DNA from: Candidatus Rokuibacteriota bacterium
GTDB taxonomy: Bacteria; Methylomirabilota; Methylomirabilia; Rokubacteriales; CSP1-6
Assembly: GCA_003220535.1 (NCBI GenBank)
Contig: QHSU01000075.1
Location: 1 to 64,000, forward strand
Length of the DNA stretch: 64,000 nucleotides
Direction of reading: 5' to 3'
Shown: positions 15,906 to 24,123 of the stretch, piece after piece
How positions within the stretch are numbered: position 1 is the stretch's first letter
Layout of the letters: each line of letters starts with the position of its first letter
The notes under the pieces: model-generated
What the model saw: the letters and a program-made list of their open reading frames with translations, nothing else
Told to the model about the DNA's origin: nothing
The model's database searches: none
Program-made: the position numbers and the translations under genes

Positions 15906-16691
15906 CTACTTCGAAGACGCCAGCACCATCGGGCCCGTCGGTGCCGGGACGCCCCCCTCGGGCTCGAGCGTGACGGCGAAGACCTTCACGGGCTTGCCGC
16001 CCTCCACTGGCGGGATGCGATGGGTGCCGCGTCCCGCGGTATCGACCTGGAAGACGCCGGCGGGCTGGGGCGCCGCGTCGCCGATCGTCCACATCTCGTA
16101 CGCCTTGCCCGTCGGTGCGGACGGCAGGTTGGCGACGAACACGTGGCCTCCGTTGAACGGGTGCCAGACGACTCGACCGCTCGCCCCGGGGCTTGGCCCG
16201 AGGCCCCGCAACGTGACGATCTGCGTCTGCGGATCGCGGAGCAGGTCCACCACGTTCCGGTAAACTGCGATCTGTTCCTGCAGCGCGGCCTCGTCGCGCT
16301 GTACGCGTGCCCGCAGAGCCGCTGCCTCGCGCGCCATCTGCCCGAGCCGCCCCTCGTAGCGCGCCGCCACGAAGGCCCCCGTGAACGCGGCGACGGCGAT
16401 CACCGCGGCGACCGTTCCAGCCGCCCAGACGAGCGGGCGCGGGCGCCGCCCGTCACGCGCGGGGGCCGTCGTCGCGATCCGGTGCAGGAGCTCTTCCTTG
16501 ACCCGCGGCGGGGGGACCATCGGCGGCGCCGAGCGCGCCAGCGCCGCCAGCGTCTCGGCGGATGCGCGCAGTGCGGCTTCGCAAACCGCGCATCCGTCGG
16601 CCAGGTGCCGCTCGAACTGCACGCGCTCCTCGCCGTCCAGAGCCCCGAGCGCGTACGTCGCCGCGAGCGTGTCGTACGGTTCGTGATTCAT
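15906..16691 (-). CDS. RskA-type anti-sigma factor
   Basis: A 261-residue anti-sigma protein. The N-terminal cytoplasmic part has the zinc anti-sigma signature (HLADGCAVC, an HxxxCxxC variant). One transmembrane segment (WAAGTVAAVIAVAAFTGAF) spans about residues 88-108. A periplasmic RskA C-terminal domain follows, with a coiled-coil-like stretch and the WHPFNGGHVFV...YEMWTIGD core. It would bind and silence the ECF sigma factor encoded just upstream, whose stop its start overlaps by ATGA. Release probably follows regulated proteolysis or a redox change, as known for RskA/SigK; the trigger here is unknown. Confidence 0.9.
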   Translation of the reverse strand: MNHEPYDTLAATYALGALDGEERVQFERHLADGCAVCEAALRASAETLAALARSAPPMVPPPRVKEELLHRIATTAPARDGRRPRPLVWAAGTVAAVIAVAAFTGAFVAARYEGRLGQMAREAAALRARVQRDEAALQEQIAVYRNVVDLLRDPQTQIVTLRGLGPSPGASGRVVWHPFNGGHVFVANLPSAPTGKAYEMWTIGDAAPQPAGVFQVDTAGRGTHRIPPVEGGKPVKVFAVTLEPEGGVPAPTGPMVLASSK

Positions 16692-17239
16692 GGGCTCGTT
16701 TTCACCACTTCGCGGAGACGCTCGAGTCCGAGCCGGATCCGCGTCTTCACGGTGCCGAGCGGTTGCTTGAGCCGCTCGGCGATCTCCGTCTGCGTGAGCC
16801 CGGCGTAGTAGGCGAGCTCGATGACCTCGCGCTGCGCGTCGGGCAGCCGATCGAGCGCGCTCCGGATCGTCCCGCGGTGCTCGGCGCGCTCGGCGGCGTC
16901 ACCCGGCGGCTCGCCGGGCGCGGCGGCGACGGCCTCGTCCAGCGGCGCCACGAACGTCTCGCTCCGTCTCCGCGTCGCCCGGATCCGATCGATGGCACGC
17001 GTCCGCGCGCGCGTGACCATCCAGGCTTCAGGGCTGCCGCGTGCCGGATCGTAGGCGTCGGCACTCCGCCAGGCCTCCCAGAAGACCTCCTGGAGCACAT
17101 CGCTCGCGTCGGCCCGTTCGCGGACGATTCGCAGGATCAGCGGGAACACCACGGGCGCGTAGCGATCGTAGAAGCGGCCGAAGGCCTCCCGGTCACCGGT
17201 CGCCATCTGCCTGACGAGATCCGCGCCCGGCGTCGCCAT
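16688..17239 (-). CDS. ECF RNA polymerase sigma factor (SigK-like)
   Basis: A 183-residue extracytoplasmic-function sigma factor. Region 2 (about 20-90) contains DVLQEVFWEAWR and recognises the -10. Region 4 (about 125-178) contains ALDRLPDAQREVIELAYYAGLTQ followed by a helix-turn-helix ending in GTVKTRIRLGLERLR. The linker is Ala/Pro/Glu-rich. It is paired by 4-nt overlap with an RskA-type anti-sigma factor. Its gene diverges from the hemoglobin/ATP-grasp operon across a 111-nt spacer with a nested palindrome, so that operon is a candidate regulon member, which is inference. Confidence 0.93.
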   Translation of the reverse strand: MATPGADLVRQMATGDREAFGRFYDRYAPVVFPLILRIVRERADASDVLQEVFWEAWRSADAYDPARGSPEAWMVTRARTRAIDRIRATRRRSETFVAPLDEAVAAAPGEPPGDAAERAEHRGTIRSALDRLPDAQREVIELAYYAGLTQTEIAERLKQPLGTVKTRIRLGLERLREVVKTSP

Positions 17240-17260
17240 GCTCTGCTCTCACTATCATGA

Positions 17261-17297
17261 CTACGGCCGACATCCAACCGTGGATCGCCGGCCGTAG
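17261..17297. promoter_or_regulatory. nested inverted repeat between divergent sigma-factor and hemoglobin genes
   Basis: Outer arms CTACGGCCG (17261-17269) and CGGCCGTAG (17289-17297) are perfect. Inside them ATCCA (17272-17276) and TGGAT (17281-17285) form a second pair around ACCG. The element lies in the intergenic region of divergent transcription units. It could be an operator or a leader hairpin. Confidence 0.5.
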
Positions 17298-17350
17298 AGA
17301 CTGCCAGGAAGAGGGTCCAATCCTCACACAACCCGACAAGGAGACATCCG

Positions 17351-17794
17351 ATGAGACGGCTCACGTCCGGAATCCTGGCGGTGGCCCTGCTGACGGCGGC
17401 GTGCGGCGGCATAACTGACGGACAGACGACGACGGCGAAGACGTCGCTCTACGATCGGCTCGGCGGCAAGAGCGCGATCACCGCCGTCGTCGACGACTTC
17501 GTCGGCAACGTCGCGGCCGACAGTCGCATCAACCGGCGCTTCCAGGGTGCGAACATCCCGCGCCTCAAGGCGATGCTGGTCGATCAGATCTGCGAGGCGA
17601 CGGGCGGCCCTTGCAAGTACACGGGCAAGAGCATGGCGGACGCGCACCGAGGCATGGGCATCGGCGACGCCGAGTTCGGCGCGCTGGTCGACGACCTCGT
17701 CAAGACGCTCGACAAGTTCAAGGTGCCGACGGCGGAGAAGAACGAGCTGCTGAGCACCCTCGGCGGCATGAAGGGGCAGATCGTCGGTCGGTAG
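17351..17794 (+). CDS. lipoprotein-type group I truncated hemoglobin
   Basis: A 147-residue protein. Residues 1-18 are a lipoprotein signal with lipobox LTAAC (C18), so it should be anchored outside the cytoplasmic membrane. The remainder is a group I truncated globin: the SLYDRLGGKSAI start, the GGP-KYTG motif and the proximal heme His in MADAHRGMGI (H99). The position equivalent to distal Tyr B10 (DFY in trHbN) is DFV here (about V51), so ligand binding should differ from classical NO-dioxygenating trHbN. The SD AAGGAGA precedes the ATG. It lies 20 nt upstream of the ATP-grasp gene, probably in the same operon. Confidence 0.87.
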   Translation: MRRLTSGILAVALLTAACGGITDGQTTTAKTSLYDRLGGKSAITAVVDDFVGNVAADSRINRRFQGANIPRLKAMLVDQICEATGGPCKYTGKSMADAHRGMGIGDAEFGALVDDLVKTLDKFKVPTAEKNELLSTLGGMKGQIVGR

Positions 17795-17814
17795 TCGGTG
17801 ATATTCTTGGCGGC

Positions 17815-19251
17815 GTGAAATGGGTGCCCGAGAAGAAGGCATTCGACGAGGCGTTCGACGGGAGCGGGACGGCGCGTCAGCACTATCGGCCCCTCGTCTC
17901 CATCCTCGAATCGTTCACGCAGGGCGAGATCGAGCGCCGCGAGCGTCTGCAGAAGCTCTCGCTCATGGACCAGGGCATCACCTTCACCGTCTACGGTGAG
18001 AAGGAAGGCACCGAGCGGATCTTCCCGTTCGACTTCGTGCCCCGTGTGATCCCGGCGCGTGAGTGGGAGCGACTGCAGGCGGGGCTCGTCCAGCGAGTCA
18101 CCGCGCTGAACCTCTTCATCCTCGACGTCTACCAGGGCCAGAAGTGCCTCAAGGACCGCGTCATTCCGCCGGAGATCGTCCTCTCGCGGAAGGAATACAA
18201 GCGCGAGCTCCTGAACGTCATCCCCCCGCGGCAGATCTTCACGCACGTCGTCGGGACCGATATCATCCGGAACGATGCCGGCGAGTACCTCGTCCTCGAG
18301 GACAACTGCCGCTGCCCGTCGGGCGTGTCCTACGTCCTCGAGAACCGCAACACGCTCCATCGCGTCTTCCCGGAGTTCTTCAAGTACTACCCCGTGCGGC
18401 CGATCAAGGACTACCCAACCCTGCTCCTGGACACGCTGCTGCACGCGGCCCCACGCTTCAGCGAGAAGCCGGTCGTCGTGATCCTCACCCCCGGCATGGC
18501 GAACTCTGCCTACTTCGAACACTCGTTCCTGGCGCGCGAGATGGGCGTCGTCCTCGTCGAAGGCCGCGATCTGATCGTCGAGGACAACTACGTCTTCATG
18601 CGGACGACGCGCGGCAAGCAGAAGGTCGACGTGATCTACCGGCGGGTCGACGACGACTTCATCGATCCGCTGACGTTCCGTCGCGACAGTCTTCTGGGCG
18701 TGCCCGGCCTCATGAACGTGTACCGCGAGGGGAACGTCGGCCTCGCGAACGCGCCCGGCGCCGGCGTCGCGGACGACAAGTCCGTCTACGCGTTCATGCC
18801 CGCGCTGATCCGGTACTACCTCGGCGAGGACGCCCTCCTGCCTCAGGTGCAGACGTACCTCGGCGCCCGGGCTCAGGACTTCGCCTACATCCGGGACCAC
18901 GCGCACCAGCTGGTGATCAAGACCACGGGCGATTCCGGTGGCTACGGGATGCTCATGGGCCCCTTCGCGAGCAAGAAAGAGATCGAGGCCTACGTCGGCC
19001 AGATGAAGAAGACGCCGAGCAACTACATCGCCCAGCCGCTCGTCGAGCTGTCGGCCCACCCGACCTACGTCGACGGGAAGTTCGAGCCGCGCCGCGTCGA
19101 CCTGCGGCCTTTCATCCTCTACGGCGAGTCCATCCGCGTGCTCCCCGGCGGCCTCACGCGGGTCGCCCTCCGGCCCGGGTCGTACGTCGTCAACTCGTCC
19201 CAGGGCGGCGGCAGCAAGGACACCTGGGTGCTGGCCGCGAAGGGCGCCTGA
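17815..19251 (+). CDS. circularly permuted type 2 ATP-grasp protein
   Basis: A 478-residue protein of the DUF404/DUF407 circularly permuted ATP-grasp family. Recognisable segments are MDQGITFTVYG, RIFPFDFVPRVI, LEDNCRCPSGVSYVLENR, LTPGMANSAYFEH, VDVIYRRVDDDFIDP and the C-terminal LRPFILYG and SSQGGGSKDTWVL. Comparative genomics predicts peptide-bond-forming (amidoligase) activity, but the substrate is unknown. The GTG at 17815 fits the family N-terminus, and upstream in-frame sequence is hemoglobin antiframe. It overlaps the alpha-E gene by TGATG, and a transglutaminase-like gene follows, the usual three-gene neighbourhood for this family. Confidence 0.9.
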   Translation: MKWVPEKKAFDEAFDGSGTARQHYRPLVSILESFTQGEIERRERLQKLSLMDQGITFTVYGEKEGTERIFPFDFVPRVIPAREWERLQAGLVQRVTALNLFILDVYQGQKCLKDRVIPPEIVLSRKEYKRELLNVIPPRQIFTHVVGTDIIRNDAGEYLVLEDNCRCPSGVSYVLENRNTLHRVFPEFFKYYPVRPIKDYPTLLLDTLLHAAPRFSEKPVVVILTPGMANSAYFEHSFLAREMGVVLVEGRDLIVEDNYVFMRTTRGKQKVDVIYRRVDDDFIDPLTFRRDSLLGVPGLMNVYREGNVGLANAPGAGVADDKSVYAFMPALIRYYLGEDALLPQVQTYLGARAQDFAYIRDHAHQLVIKTTGDSGGYGMLMGPFASKKEIEAYVGQMKKTPSNYIAQPLVELSAHPTYVDGKFEPRRVDLRPFILYGESIRVLPGGLTRVALRPGSYVVNSSQGGGSKDTWVLAAKGA

Positions 19252-20204
19252 TGCTCTCCCGCGTGGCGGACGCGCTCTACTGGATGGGCCGCTATCTCGA
19301 GCGCGCTGAGAATATCACCCGGCTGCTGCTGGTCACCGAGGACTTCTCGAGCGAGACGCAGGGCCTCGCGGAAGATCTGGCGCAGACGGCCTGGAAGGAC
19401 ATGCTCGCCATCTTCCCTTCGGCGCAGCTGACGCGCGAGATCACTCCGTTCGCCCCGCTGTCGGTCCCCTACCTCCACGCCTTCTTCACCGACCAGACGA
19501 ACGCGTACTCGATCAACTTCTCGATCCGCAAGGCGCGGGAGAACGCGCGCTCTATGCGCGAGGCGCTGACGCTCGAGGTCTTCCTGGCGCTGAACGAGGT
19601 GTTCCGGTCGGTCGAGGTATACGAGCGGAAAGGCATGCCGGACCTTCCCGCGTTCCGCGACGCCCTCGGCGCCACCCACAAGGGCATCTTCACGGTCGTC
19701 GGGGCGATCGAGCACACGTCCACCCGCGACGAGGGCTGGCACTTCCTCAAGCTGGGCGAGTCGTTCGAGCGCAGCTATCGCTCCGCCCTCGTGCTGCGCA
19801 CGAAGCTCCCGGCGCTGCTGGCCGCCGAGGCGCGGGGCGACGCGCCGCTCTACTACACGCAATGGCGGACCCTCCTCCGTGGCCTGTCGTCGCTGGAGAA
19901 TTACCGGCGGGTCTACGGAGCGCGCCTGGAGCCCAATCTCGTCATCGGCTTCCTGCTCTTCGACGCCGACTCGCCGCGCTCGCTCCGCTACGGCGCCTCG
20001 ATCGTCCGGGACTACCTGGCGGCGATCTCCGGGCTCGCGGAGCTCACCGCGCCGGCCCGGATCATCGGTAAGCTCCACGCCGACCTTCGCTACGACGACG
20101 AGGCCCAGATGCGCCGGGGCGATTTCGCGGGCCTGCTCGACCACGTGGTCGGCGAGCTCGCGAAGACCCATGACGCCATCGCCACTCAGTACTTCGTGAC
20201 CTGA
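19251..20204 (+). CDS. alpha-E domain protein (ATP-grasp partner)
   Basis: A 317-residue, almost entirely alpha-helical protein starting LSRVADALYWMGRYLERAEN, the signature of the alpha-E family. Other conserved pieces are HTSTRDEGWHFLKLGESFER and LIFDADSPRSL-like FLLFDADSPRSLRY. The family is encoded next to circularly permuted ATP-grasp enzymes and transglutaminases, and it is thought to be a partner in their peptide-modifying reaction. The biochemical role is unproved. The start overlaps the ATP-grasp stop by 1 nt (TGATG), and the stop overlaps the transglutaminase start in the same way, so the three proteins are translationally coupled. Confidence 0.9.
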   Translation: MLSRVADALYWMGRYLERAENITRLLLVTEDFSSETQGLAEDLAQTAWKDMLAIFPSAQLTREITPFAPLSVPYLHAFFTDQTNAYSINFSIRKARENARSMREALTLEVFLALNEVFRSVEVYERKGMPDLPAFRDALGATHKGIFTVVGAIEHTSTRDEGWHFLKLGESFERSYRSALVLRTKLPALLAAEARGDAPLYYTQWRTLLRGLSSLENYRRVYGARLEPNLVIGFLLFDADSPRSLRYGASIVRDYLAAISGLAELTAPARIIGKLHADLRYDDEAQMRRGDFAGLLDHVVGELAKTHDAIATQYFVT

Positions 20205-21172
20205 TGCACCTCCAGGTCGAGCACTGCTTCGCGTTCGAGTACGACGCGTTCATCAGTGAGTCGTTCCTCGAGCTCCGTGTCCAGCCCAAGACGACGCCCC
20301 AGCAGGCCGTCTGGTCCTTCGAGCTGGCCGTCGGTCCCCCGACCAGCGTCCATCGCTACCGGGACTGGAACGACAACATCACGCACCACTTCACGATCAC
20401 GAAGTTCCACGACCGGATCGCGGTGTCGGCGCGCTCGCTCGTGGAGACCCACCGGCCGGGCGTGCCGATGGCCTCGCTCACGGACCCTCCGGCGGGCAAG
20501 GCGCTCCCATACGCGCTGCGCGACTTTCTCGAGTTCGGCGGCCCGGTCAAGCTCACCTCGGGGCTCCGCGCCGCGCACCGGGCCATCGGCCTGGCCGCGA
20601 CCGCGCCGCTCGGCGAGCAAGTGCAAGCGCTCGGCGAGTACATCCACAAGCGGTTCGAGTATCGGAAGAACGTCACCAGCTACGACTCGACGACTGAGGA
20701 CTTCCTCAAGATCGGCGGCGGCGTCTGTCAGGACTTCGCCCACCTGATGCTCGGCCTGCTCCGCCTCCGCCAGATTCCCTGCCGCTACGTGAGCGGCTAT
20801 CTGCACGTCGAGCGCAAGAAGCGGGAGCCCGCGCAGAGCCACGCGTGGGTCGAGTTCCACGCACCGACGGGGGGGTGGGTCTCGTTCGACCCGACGCACA
20901 ATCGCCCGGTGGACGAGCGCTACGTCGTCGTGGGTCACGGCCGCCACTACGACGACGTGCCGCCGAACAAGGGGATCTACCGCGGCATCGCCAAGGAGAC
21001 TCTGAAGGCCGAGGTCATCACCGAGGTCGTGGCCGGCAAGAGCGGCGCGACGCTCCGTGAGGAGATCCGGCACATCGACCTGCCGGTGTTCCGCGAGGTC
21101 CCGGCGCGCCCGCCCGATCGCATCGTCACCGGCGTCGCGGATGTGAGCGCCCAGCAGCAGCAACAGCAGTAG
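20204..21172 (+). CDS. transglutaminase-like cysteine protein with N-terminal bacterial domain
   Basis: A 322-residue protein. Residues 1-130 are the bacterial transglutaminase N-terminal beta domain. The core has the catalytic Cys in GGGVCQDFAHLMLG, His in QSHAWVEFHAP and Asp in WVSFDPTHNRP. Bacterial members are often peptidases or amidases rather than cross-linkers. It is the last gene of the ATP-grasp/alpha-E cluster, coupled by TGATG. The C-terminus ends in a run of six Gln after VSA, which is outside the fold and unusual in this family. A strong hairpin follows immediately. Confidence 0.9.
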   Translation: MHLQVEHCFAFEYDAFISESFLELRVQPKTTPQQAVWSFELAVGPPTSVHRYRDWNDNITHHFTITKFHDRIAVSARSLVETHRPGVPMASLTDPPAGKALPYALRDFLEFGGPVKLTSGLRAAHRAIGLAATAPLGEQVQALGEYIHKRFEYRKNVTSYDSTTEDFLKIGGGVCQDFAHLMLGLLRLRQIPCRYVSGYLHVERKKREPAQSHAWVEFHAPTGGWVSFDPTHNRPVDERYVVVGHGRHYDDVPPNKGIYRGIAKETLKAEVITEVVAGKSGATLREEIRHIDLPVFREVPARPPDRIVTGVADVSAQQQQQQ

Positions 21173-21190
21173 CCGGCGCGCGGCGCCGGC
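21172..21190. terminator. bidirectional hairpin between convergent genes
   Basis: GCCGGCGC (21172-21179), loop GCG, GCGCCGGC (21183-21190): a perfect 8-bp GC stem starting in the transglutaminase stop codon and ending 10 nt from the stop of the convergent PH-domain gene. There is no U-tract, so terminator function is likely but not canonical. Confidence 0.5.
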
Positions 21191-21199
21191 GGCTCCGAT

Positions 21200-21643
21200 C
21201 TACACGGTCTGGCCCTGGATCCGTCGCCGGAGCTCCAGCGGGTCGCGCACCCGGTGGAAGACCTCCCGCACGCCGCCGGTCCCCGTGAGCGTGATGGACC
21301 CGAAGCCGAGCACCCGACCGGTCAGGCTCTGGTCGACGGCGATCGCTTCGACCTGCCGCAACAGCAGCTCGAGGGTGCGCCGCCGGATGAGCCCGGTCTT
21401 GACGATCACGCGCTTGTTCGTGACGCCGAATTCCGTGGTCCGGGCGGCGACGAACGGCGGGACGAGCAGCAGGAACCCGGCGAGCAGGACGACGCCGCCC
21501 ACCACCGGCACGCCTGGGACGACGAGGAAGAGCACGACGCCGACGATCAGCAGCAGCACGGGCCTCGCGAAGATGATCCAGTGGAGCCTTGCCCGATAGA
21601 CGACCTGCTCGCCCGGCAGGAGGTTGTCGTCGATGTAGCTCAC
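21200..21643 (-). CDS. bacterial PH-domain (bPH2/YdbS-YdbT type) membrane protein
   Basis: A 147-residue protein that starts SYIDDNLLPGEQVVYRARLHW. Two adjacent transmembrane helices (about 20-65, IIFARPVLLLIVGVVLFLVV and the following hydrophobic run) precede a bPH2 domain with the family-typical TEFGVTNKRVIVKTGLIRRRTLEL and a C-terminal VFHRVRDPLELRRRI. The domain is a membrane-proximal fold of unknown function. The GTG at 21643 overlaps the VOC gene stop (GTGA), which selects this start over an upstream in-frame ATG embedded in VOC coding sequence. It is the last gene of the cyclase-VOC-PH operon. Confidence 0.85.
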   Translation of the reverse strand: MSYIDDNLLPGEQVVYRARLHWIIFARPVLLLIVGVVLFLVVPGVPVVGGVVLLAGFLLLVPPFVAARTTEFGVTNKRVIVKTGLIRRRTLELLLRQVEAIAVDQSLTGRVLGFGSITLTGTGGVREVFHRVRDPLELRRRIQGQTV

Positions 21644-22089
21644 GACCCTCGGTTCGAGGGAGTCGGCACACCGACGGCCCATAGATAGCCGTCGGGATCC
21701 TCCACCATGACCTCCCGCCAGCCGTGGCCTTTCGTCGTGGCCGGCTGGATCACGTTGGAACCGCTGTCCCGCGCGCGCCGCTCGACGGCGTCGGGGTCGA
21801 CGCCGAACACGCGCAGCTCGGCACCGAGCCCGCGGCGCTCGCCCCGAATCAGCGGGGCGTGCCACGGGTGCTTGTCGTACGTGTGATCGGCGTGGAGCAT
21901 GAGCTCGACGCCGCCGACGTTGACGGCCGCGAAGTCGGGGTCAGAGTAATGCACCGTGGCTACCAGCACGTGCGTGTGGAACCGGATGGCGCGGGGAATG
22001 TCGCGGACGAGCAGGTTCACGGTGAAGGTCGGCAGCTCGCGACCGTACCGGTCAGCCGGCATCCACGGGTCGCCCGTGCGCGTTTTCAC
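21640..22089 (-). CDS. VOC (glyoxalase/bleomycin-resistance) family protein
   Basis: A 149-residue vicinal-oxygen-chelate protein. It has NLLVRDIPRAIRFHTHVL in the first half and the terminal VEDPDGYLWAVG in the second, as in glyoxalase-like and antibiotic-resistance members. Metal-ligand candidates include the HADHTYDKHPWH His-rich stretch and the Glu of MVEDPDG. The substrate is unknown. The GTG at 22089 overlaps the cyclase stop (GTGA); an ATG nine codons later is the alternative start. It is coupled at its end to the PH-domain gene. Confidence 0.82.
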   Translation of the reverse strand: MKTRTGDPWMPADRYGRELPTFTVNLLVRDIPRAIRFHTHVLVATVHYSDPDFAAVNVGGVELMLHADHTYDKHPWHAPLIRGERRGLGAELRVFGVDPDAVERRARDSGSNVIQPATTKGHGWREVMVEDPDGYLWAVGVPTPSNRGS

Positions 22090-24044
22090 CGTGCCGGCCC
22101 GCCCGGCCTCGAGAATGGGGACCGGGCCGCCGATTGCTGTCGCGGCTGCTTCACGCTCACCGTCAGCTCGTAGGTCACGACTTCGTCGGGGTCAGCGTTG
22201 AAGACCGCGATCCAGACGCCGAAGTTGTCCCGGCCGAGGTTCGGGACCGACACCCCCGTCGGCGGGATCAGCTTTGGATCCGAACGCACGCTGAGGCTGT
22301 CCTTCACCGTGAGGAACCACGCCCGGTCCGAAGGCTGGTCGTCCGCCGTGAGCTTGACATCGACGTCGCGCGGGATCTTCAGCTTGCCGCTCTTGACGTA
22401 GAAGAAGCGCGTGGTCAGCGGCTGCATCGTCACCAGGAAGCGCCGGTCGGCGGCGCGATCCTGCGGGTCGGTCAGCTGGACCGTCTCTTCCTGCGGGTCG
22501 CCGATCGTCGCCGTGGAGCGCGAGATCAGCGCGGTGGCGTCGTCGGACTCGACCACCCCCGCGTCGGCCCACATGCCGGGCGTCGGAATGGCGACCTGGA
22601 TGACGTCACGCACGAACGACGCGTAGGTCTCGCGCAGCCGGCCATCGTCCACGAGGAGCTGATAGAGTCTCGGGCCAAGCCCGGCCTCGCCGAGTGCACG
22701 CTCGATGACCGTGCGCATGAACCCGGGCGACTCATTCTCGACGTGCTCGAGGAGGAGGAAGTAGCCCCCCGCCAGCTGTCCGTCGTCGTAATCCGCGGTG
22801 GCCCGGATGTGGACGCTCAAAAGGTACGGGAACCTCGAGACCTCCGCACGAAGCGCATGGGCCCAGGCGAGGCCCGACGGCTTCCACTGACTCCAGGCTG
22901 CGTAGGCACCGGCCCACCAGCGAACACCGGCGGCACGCTCGTCGAGCGGCGGCGGCGCGAGCGCACCCGCGACCGAGCTGCGCGCCTCCACCACGGGCTC
23001 GGGCTCCTTGGCGCGCTCCCGCGCCGTCTCCGCCGACACGGGCTTCTCGGCGGCGCTGGTCGACAGACGGCCTCGCGCGGCGGCATTGACCAGCGGTCGG
23101 CCGAAAGCCCGGGCGACCGTGGCGTCGAGCTGCGCCCAGCGTTCCTCGGTGAGCGTGTTCCGCTCGAGCATGAGCGTGAGCAGGGTCTCAAAGGGAGCGA
23201 ACCACTCCAGCACCTCTTTCGCCGGGGCTCCACGCCGCTCGCCTCCGGCGCGCGAGAGCGCCAGGCGCAGCTCGCTGGCCTTCGCCTGGCACTCGAGGAG
23301 GGCCGGGAACGCTGGATCGTCGAGGTGGACGACGCCGAGCACGCGGGTCAGCACGCCGATGCCGCGCTGGACGGCCGCCTTGAAGGCCGCGGTCTCTTCC
23401 TCGTCGGCGGAGGGCGCCTCGGCCGCTCCCGCTTGCGCGCCCGTCGCCGTATGGTGCCACTCGACCCGAAAGAGCTGCTTGCGCTCCGGGAAGCCCTTCA
23501 GGTCGTGCAGCCCGTCGTCCACGTACTCGACGACTGCGCCCTCGGATCGCCGCGGCTCGATACGGCCGGCGAGCCAGCGGGTCGTCTCGGCAACGAGGAT
23601 CTGGCCCGGCTTCGCGATCGCACAGATGCGCGCGGCGAGGTTCACATCGAGCCCGACGTAGTCGGTACCTTCCTGGATCGGCTCGCCCGTGTTGATGCCG
23701 ATGCCGATCTCGATCCCGTGTCTGGCCTGGTTTCGATTCGCCTGGACGACGGTGCGCTGGATCGCGAGCGCGCACAGGATGGCGGGTCGGGCGCCCCTGA
23801 AGGTGGCCATGAAGCCGTCGCCCAGCTCTTTGACGACGGTGCCGCTATAGTCTTCGATCTTCTCGCGGACTATGGCGTTGTAGCGGCGGAGCATCTGGCG
23901 GGCGGCCTCGTCGCCTTCGCGCTCCGTGTAGTCCGTGAACCCACGGATATCGCTGAAGAAGATGGTGACGGTATCGCCCAACGGCCCCGACGCTTCGGGA
24001 ACGGCTTCGGGGCTGGTTCCTTCGCTCTGCTCGTTCTCGTTCAT
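22086..24044 (-). CDS. class III adenylate/guanylate cyclase with large uncharacterised C-terminal part
   Basis: A 652-residue protein. The N-terminal cyclase homology domain (about 25-190) starts TIFFSDIRGFTDYTE (first metal Asp), followed by VVKELGDGFMATF (second metal Asp) and TDYVGLDVNLAARIC. It should make cAMP or cGMP from ATP or GTP. The remaining 450 residues contain a helical region, an Ala/Glu-rich linker and a C-terminal beta-rich region, none of which I recognise. There is no transmembrane segment. The ATG at 24044 is used because residues upstream are low-complexity and non-homologous. It heads a minus-strand operon with the VOC and PH genes. Confidence 0.85.
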   Translation of the reverse strand: MNENEQSEGTSPEAVPEASGPLGDTVTIFFSDIRGFTDYTEREGDEAARQMLRRYNAIVREKIEDYSGTVVKELGDGFMATFRGARPAILCALAIQRTVVQANRNQARHGIEIGIGINTGEPIQEGTDYVGLDVNLAARICAIAKPGQILVAETTRWLAGRIEPRRSEGAVVEYVDDGLHDLKGFPERKQLFRVEWHHTATGAQAGAAEAPSADEEETAAFKAAVQRGIGVLTRVLGVVHLDDPAFPALLECQAKASELRLALSRAGGERRGAPAKEVLEWFAPFETLLTLMLERNTLTEERWAQLDATVARAFGRPLVNAAARGRLSTSAAEKPVSAETARERAKEPEPVVEARSSVAGALAPPPLDERAAGVRWWAGAYAAWSQWKPSGLAWAHALRAEVSRFPYLLSVHIRATADYDDGQLAGGYFLLLEHVENESPGFMRTVIERALGEAGLGPRLYQLLVDDGRLRETYASFVRDVIQVAIPTPGMWADAGVVESDDATALISRSTATIGDPQEETVQLTDPQDRAADRRFLVTMQPLTTRFFYVKSGKLKIPRDVDVKLTADDQPSDRAWFLTVKDSLSVRSDPKLIPPTGVSVPNLGRDNFGVWIAVFNADPDEVVTYELTVSVKQPRQQSAARSPFSRPGGPAR

Positions 24045-24123
24045 TCCAGGCGGCGCTTCAGGTGGCACAGAAAATAGTAGCCGATGCGCGTGAAAAATGA
24101 AGCGCCTTTCGGCGCGGCCTCCG

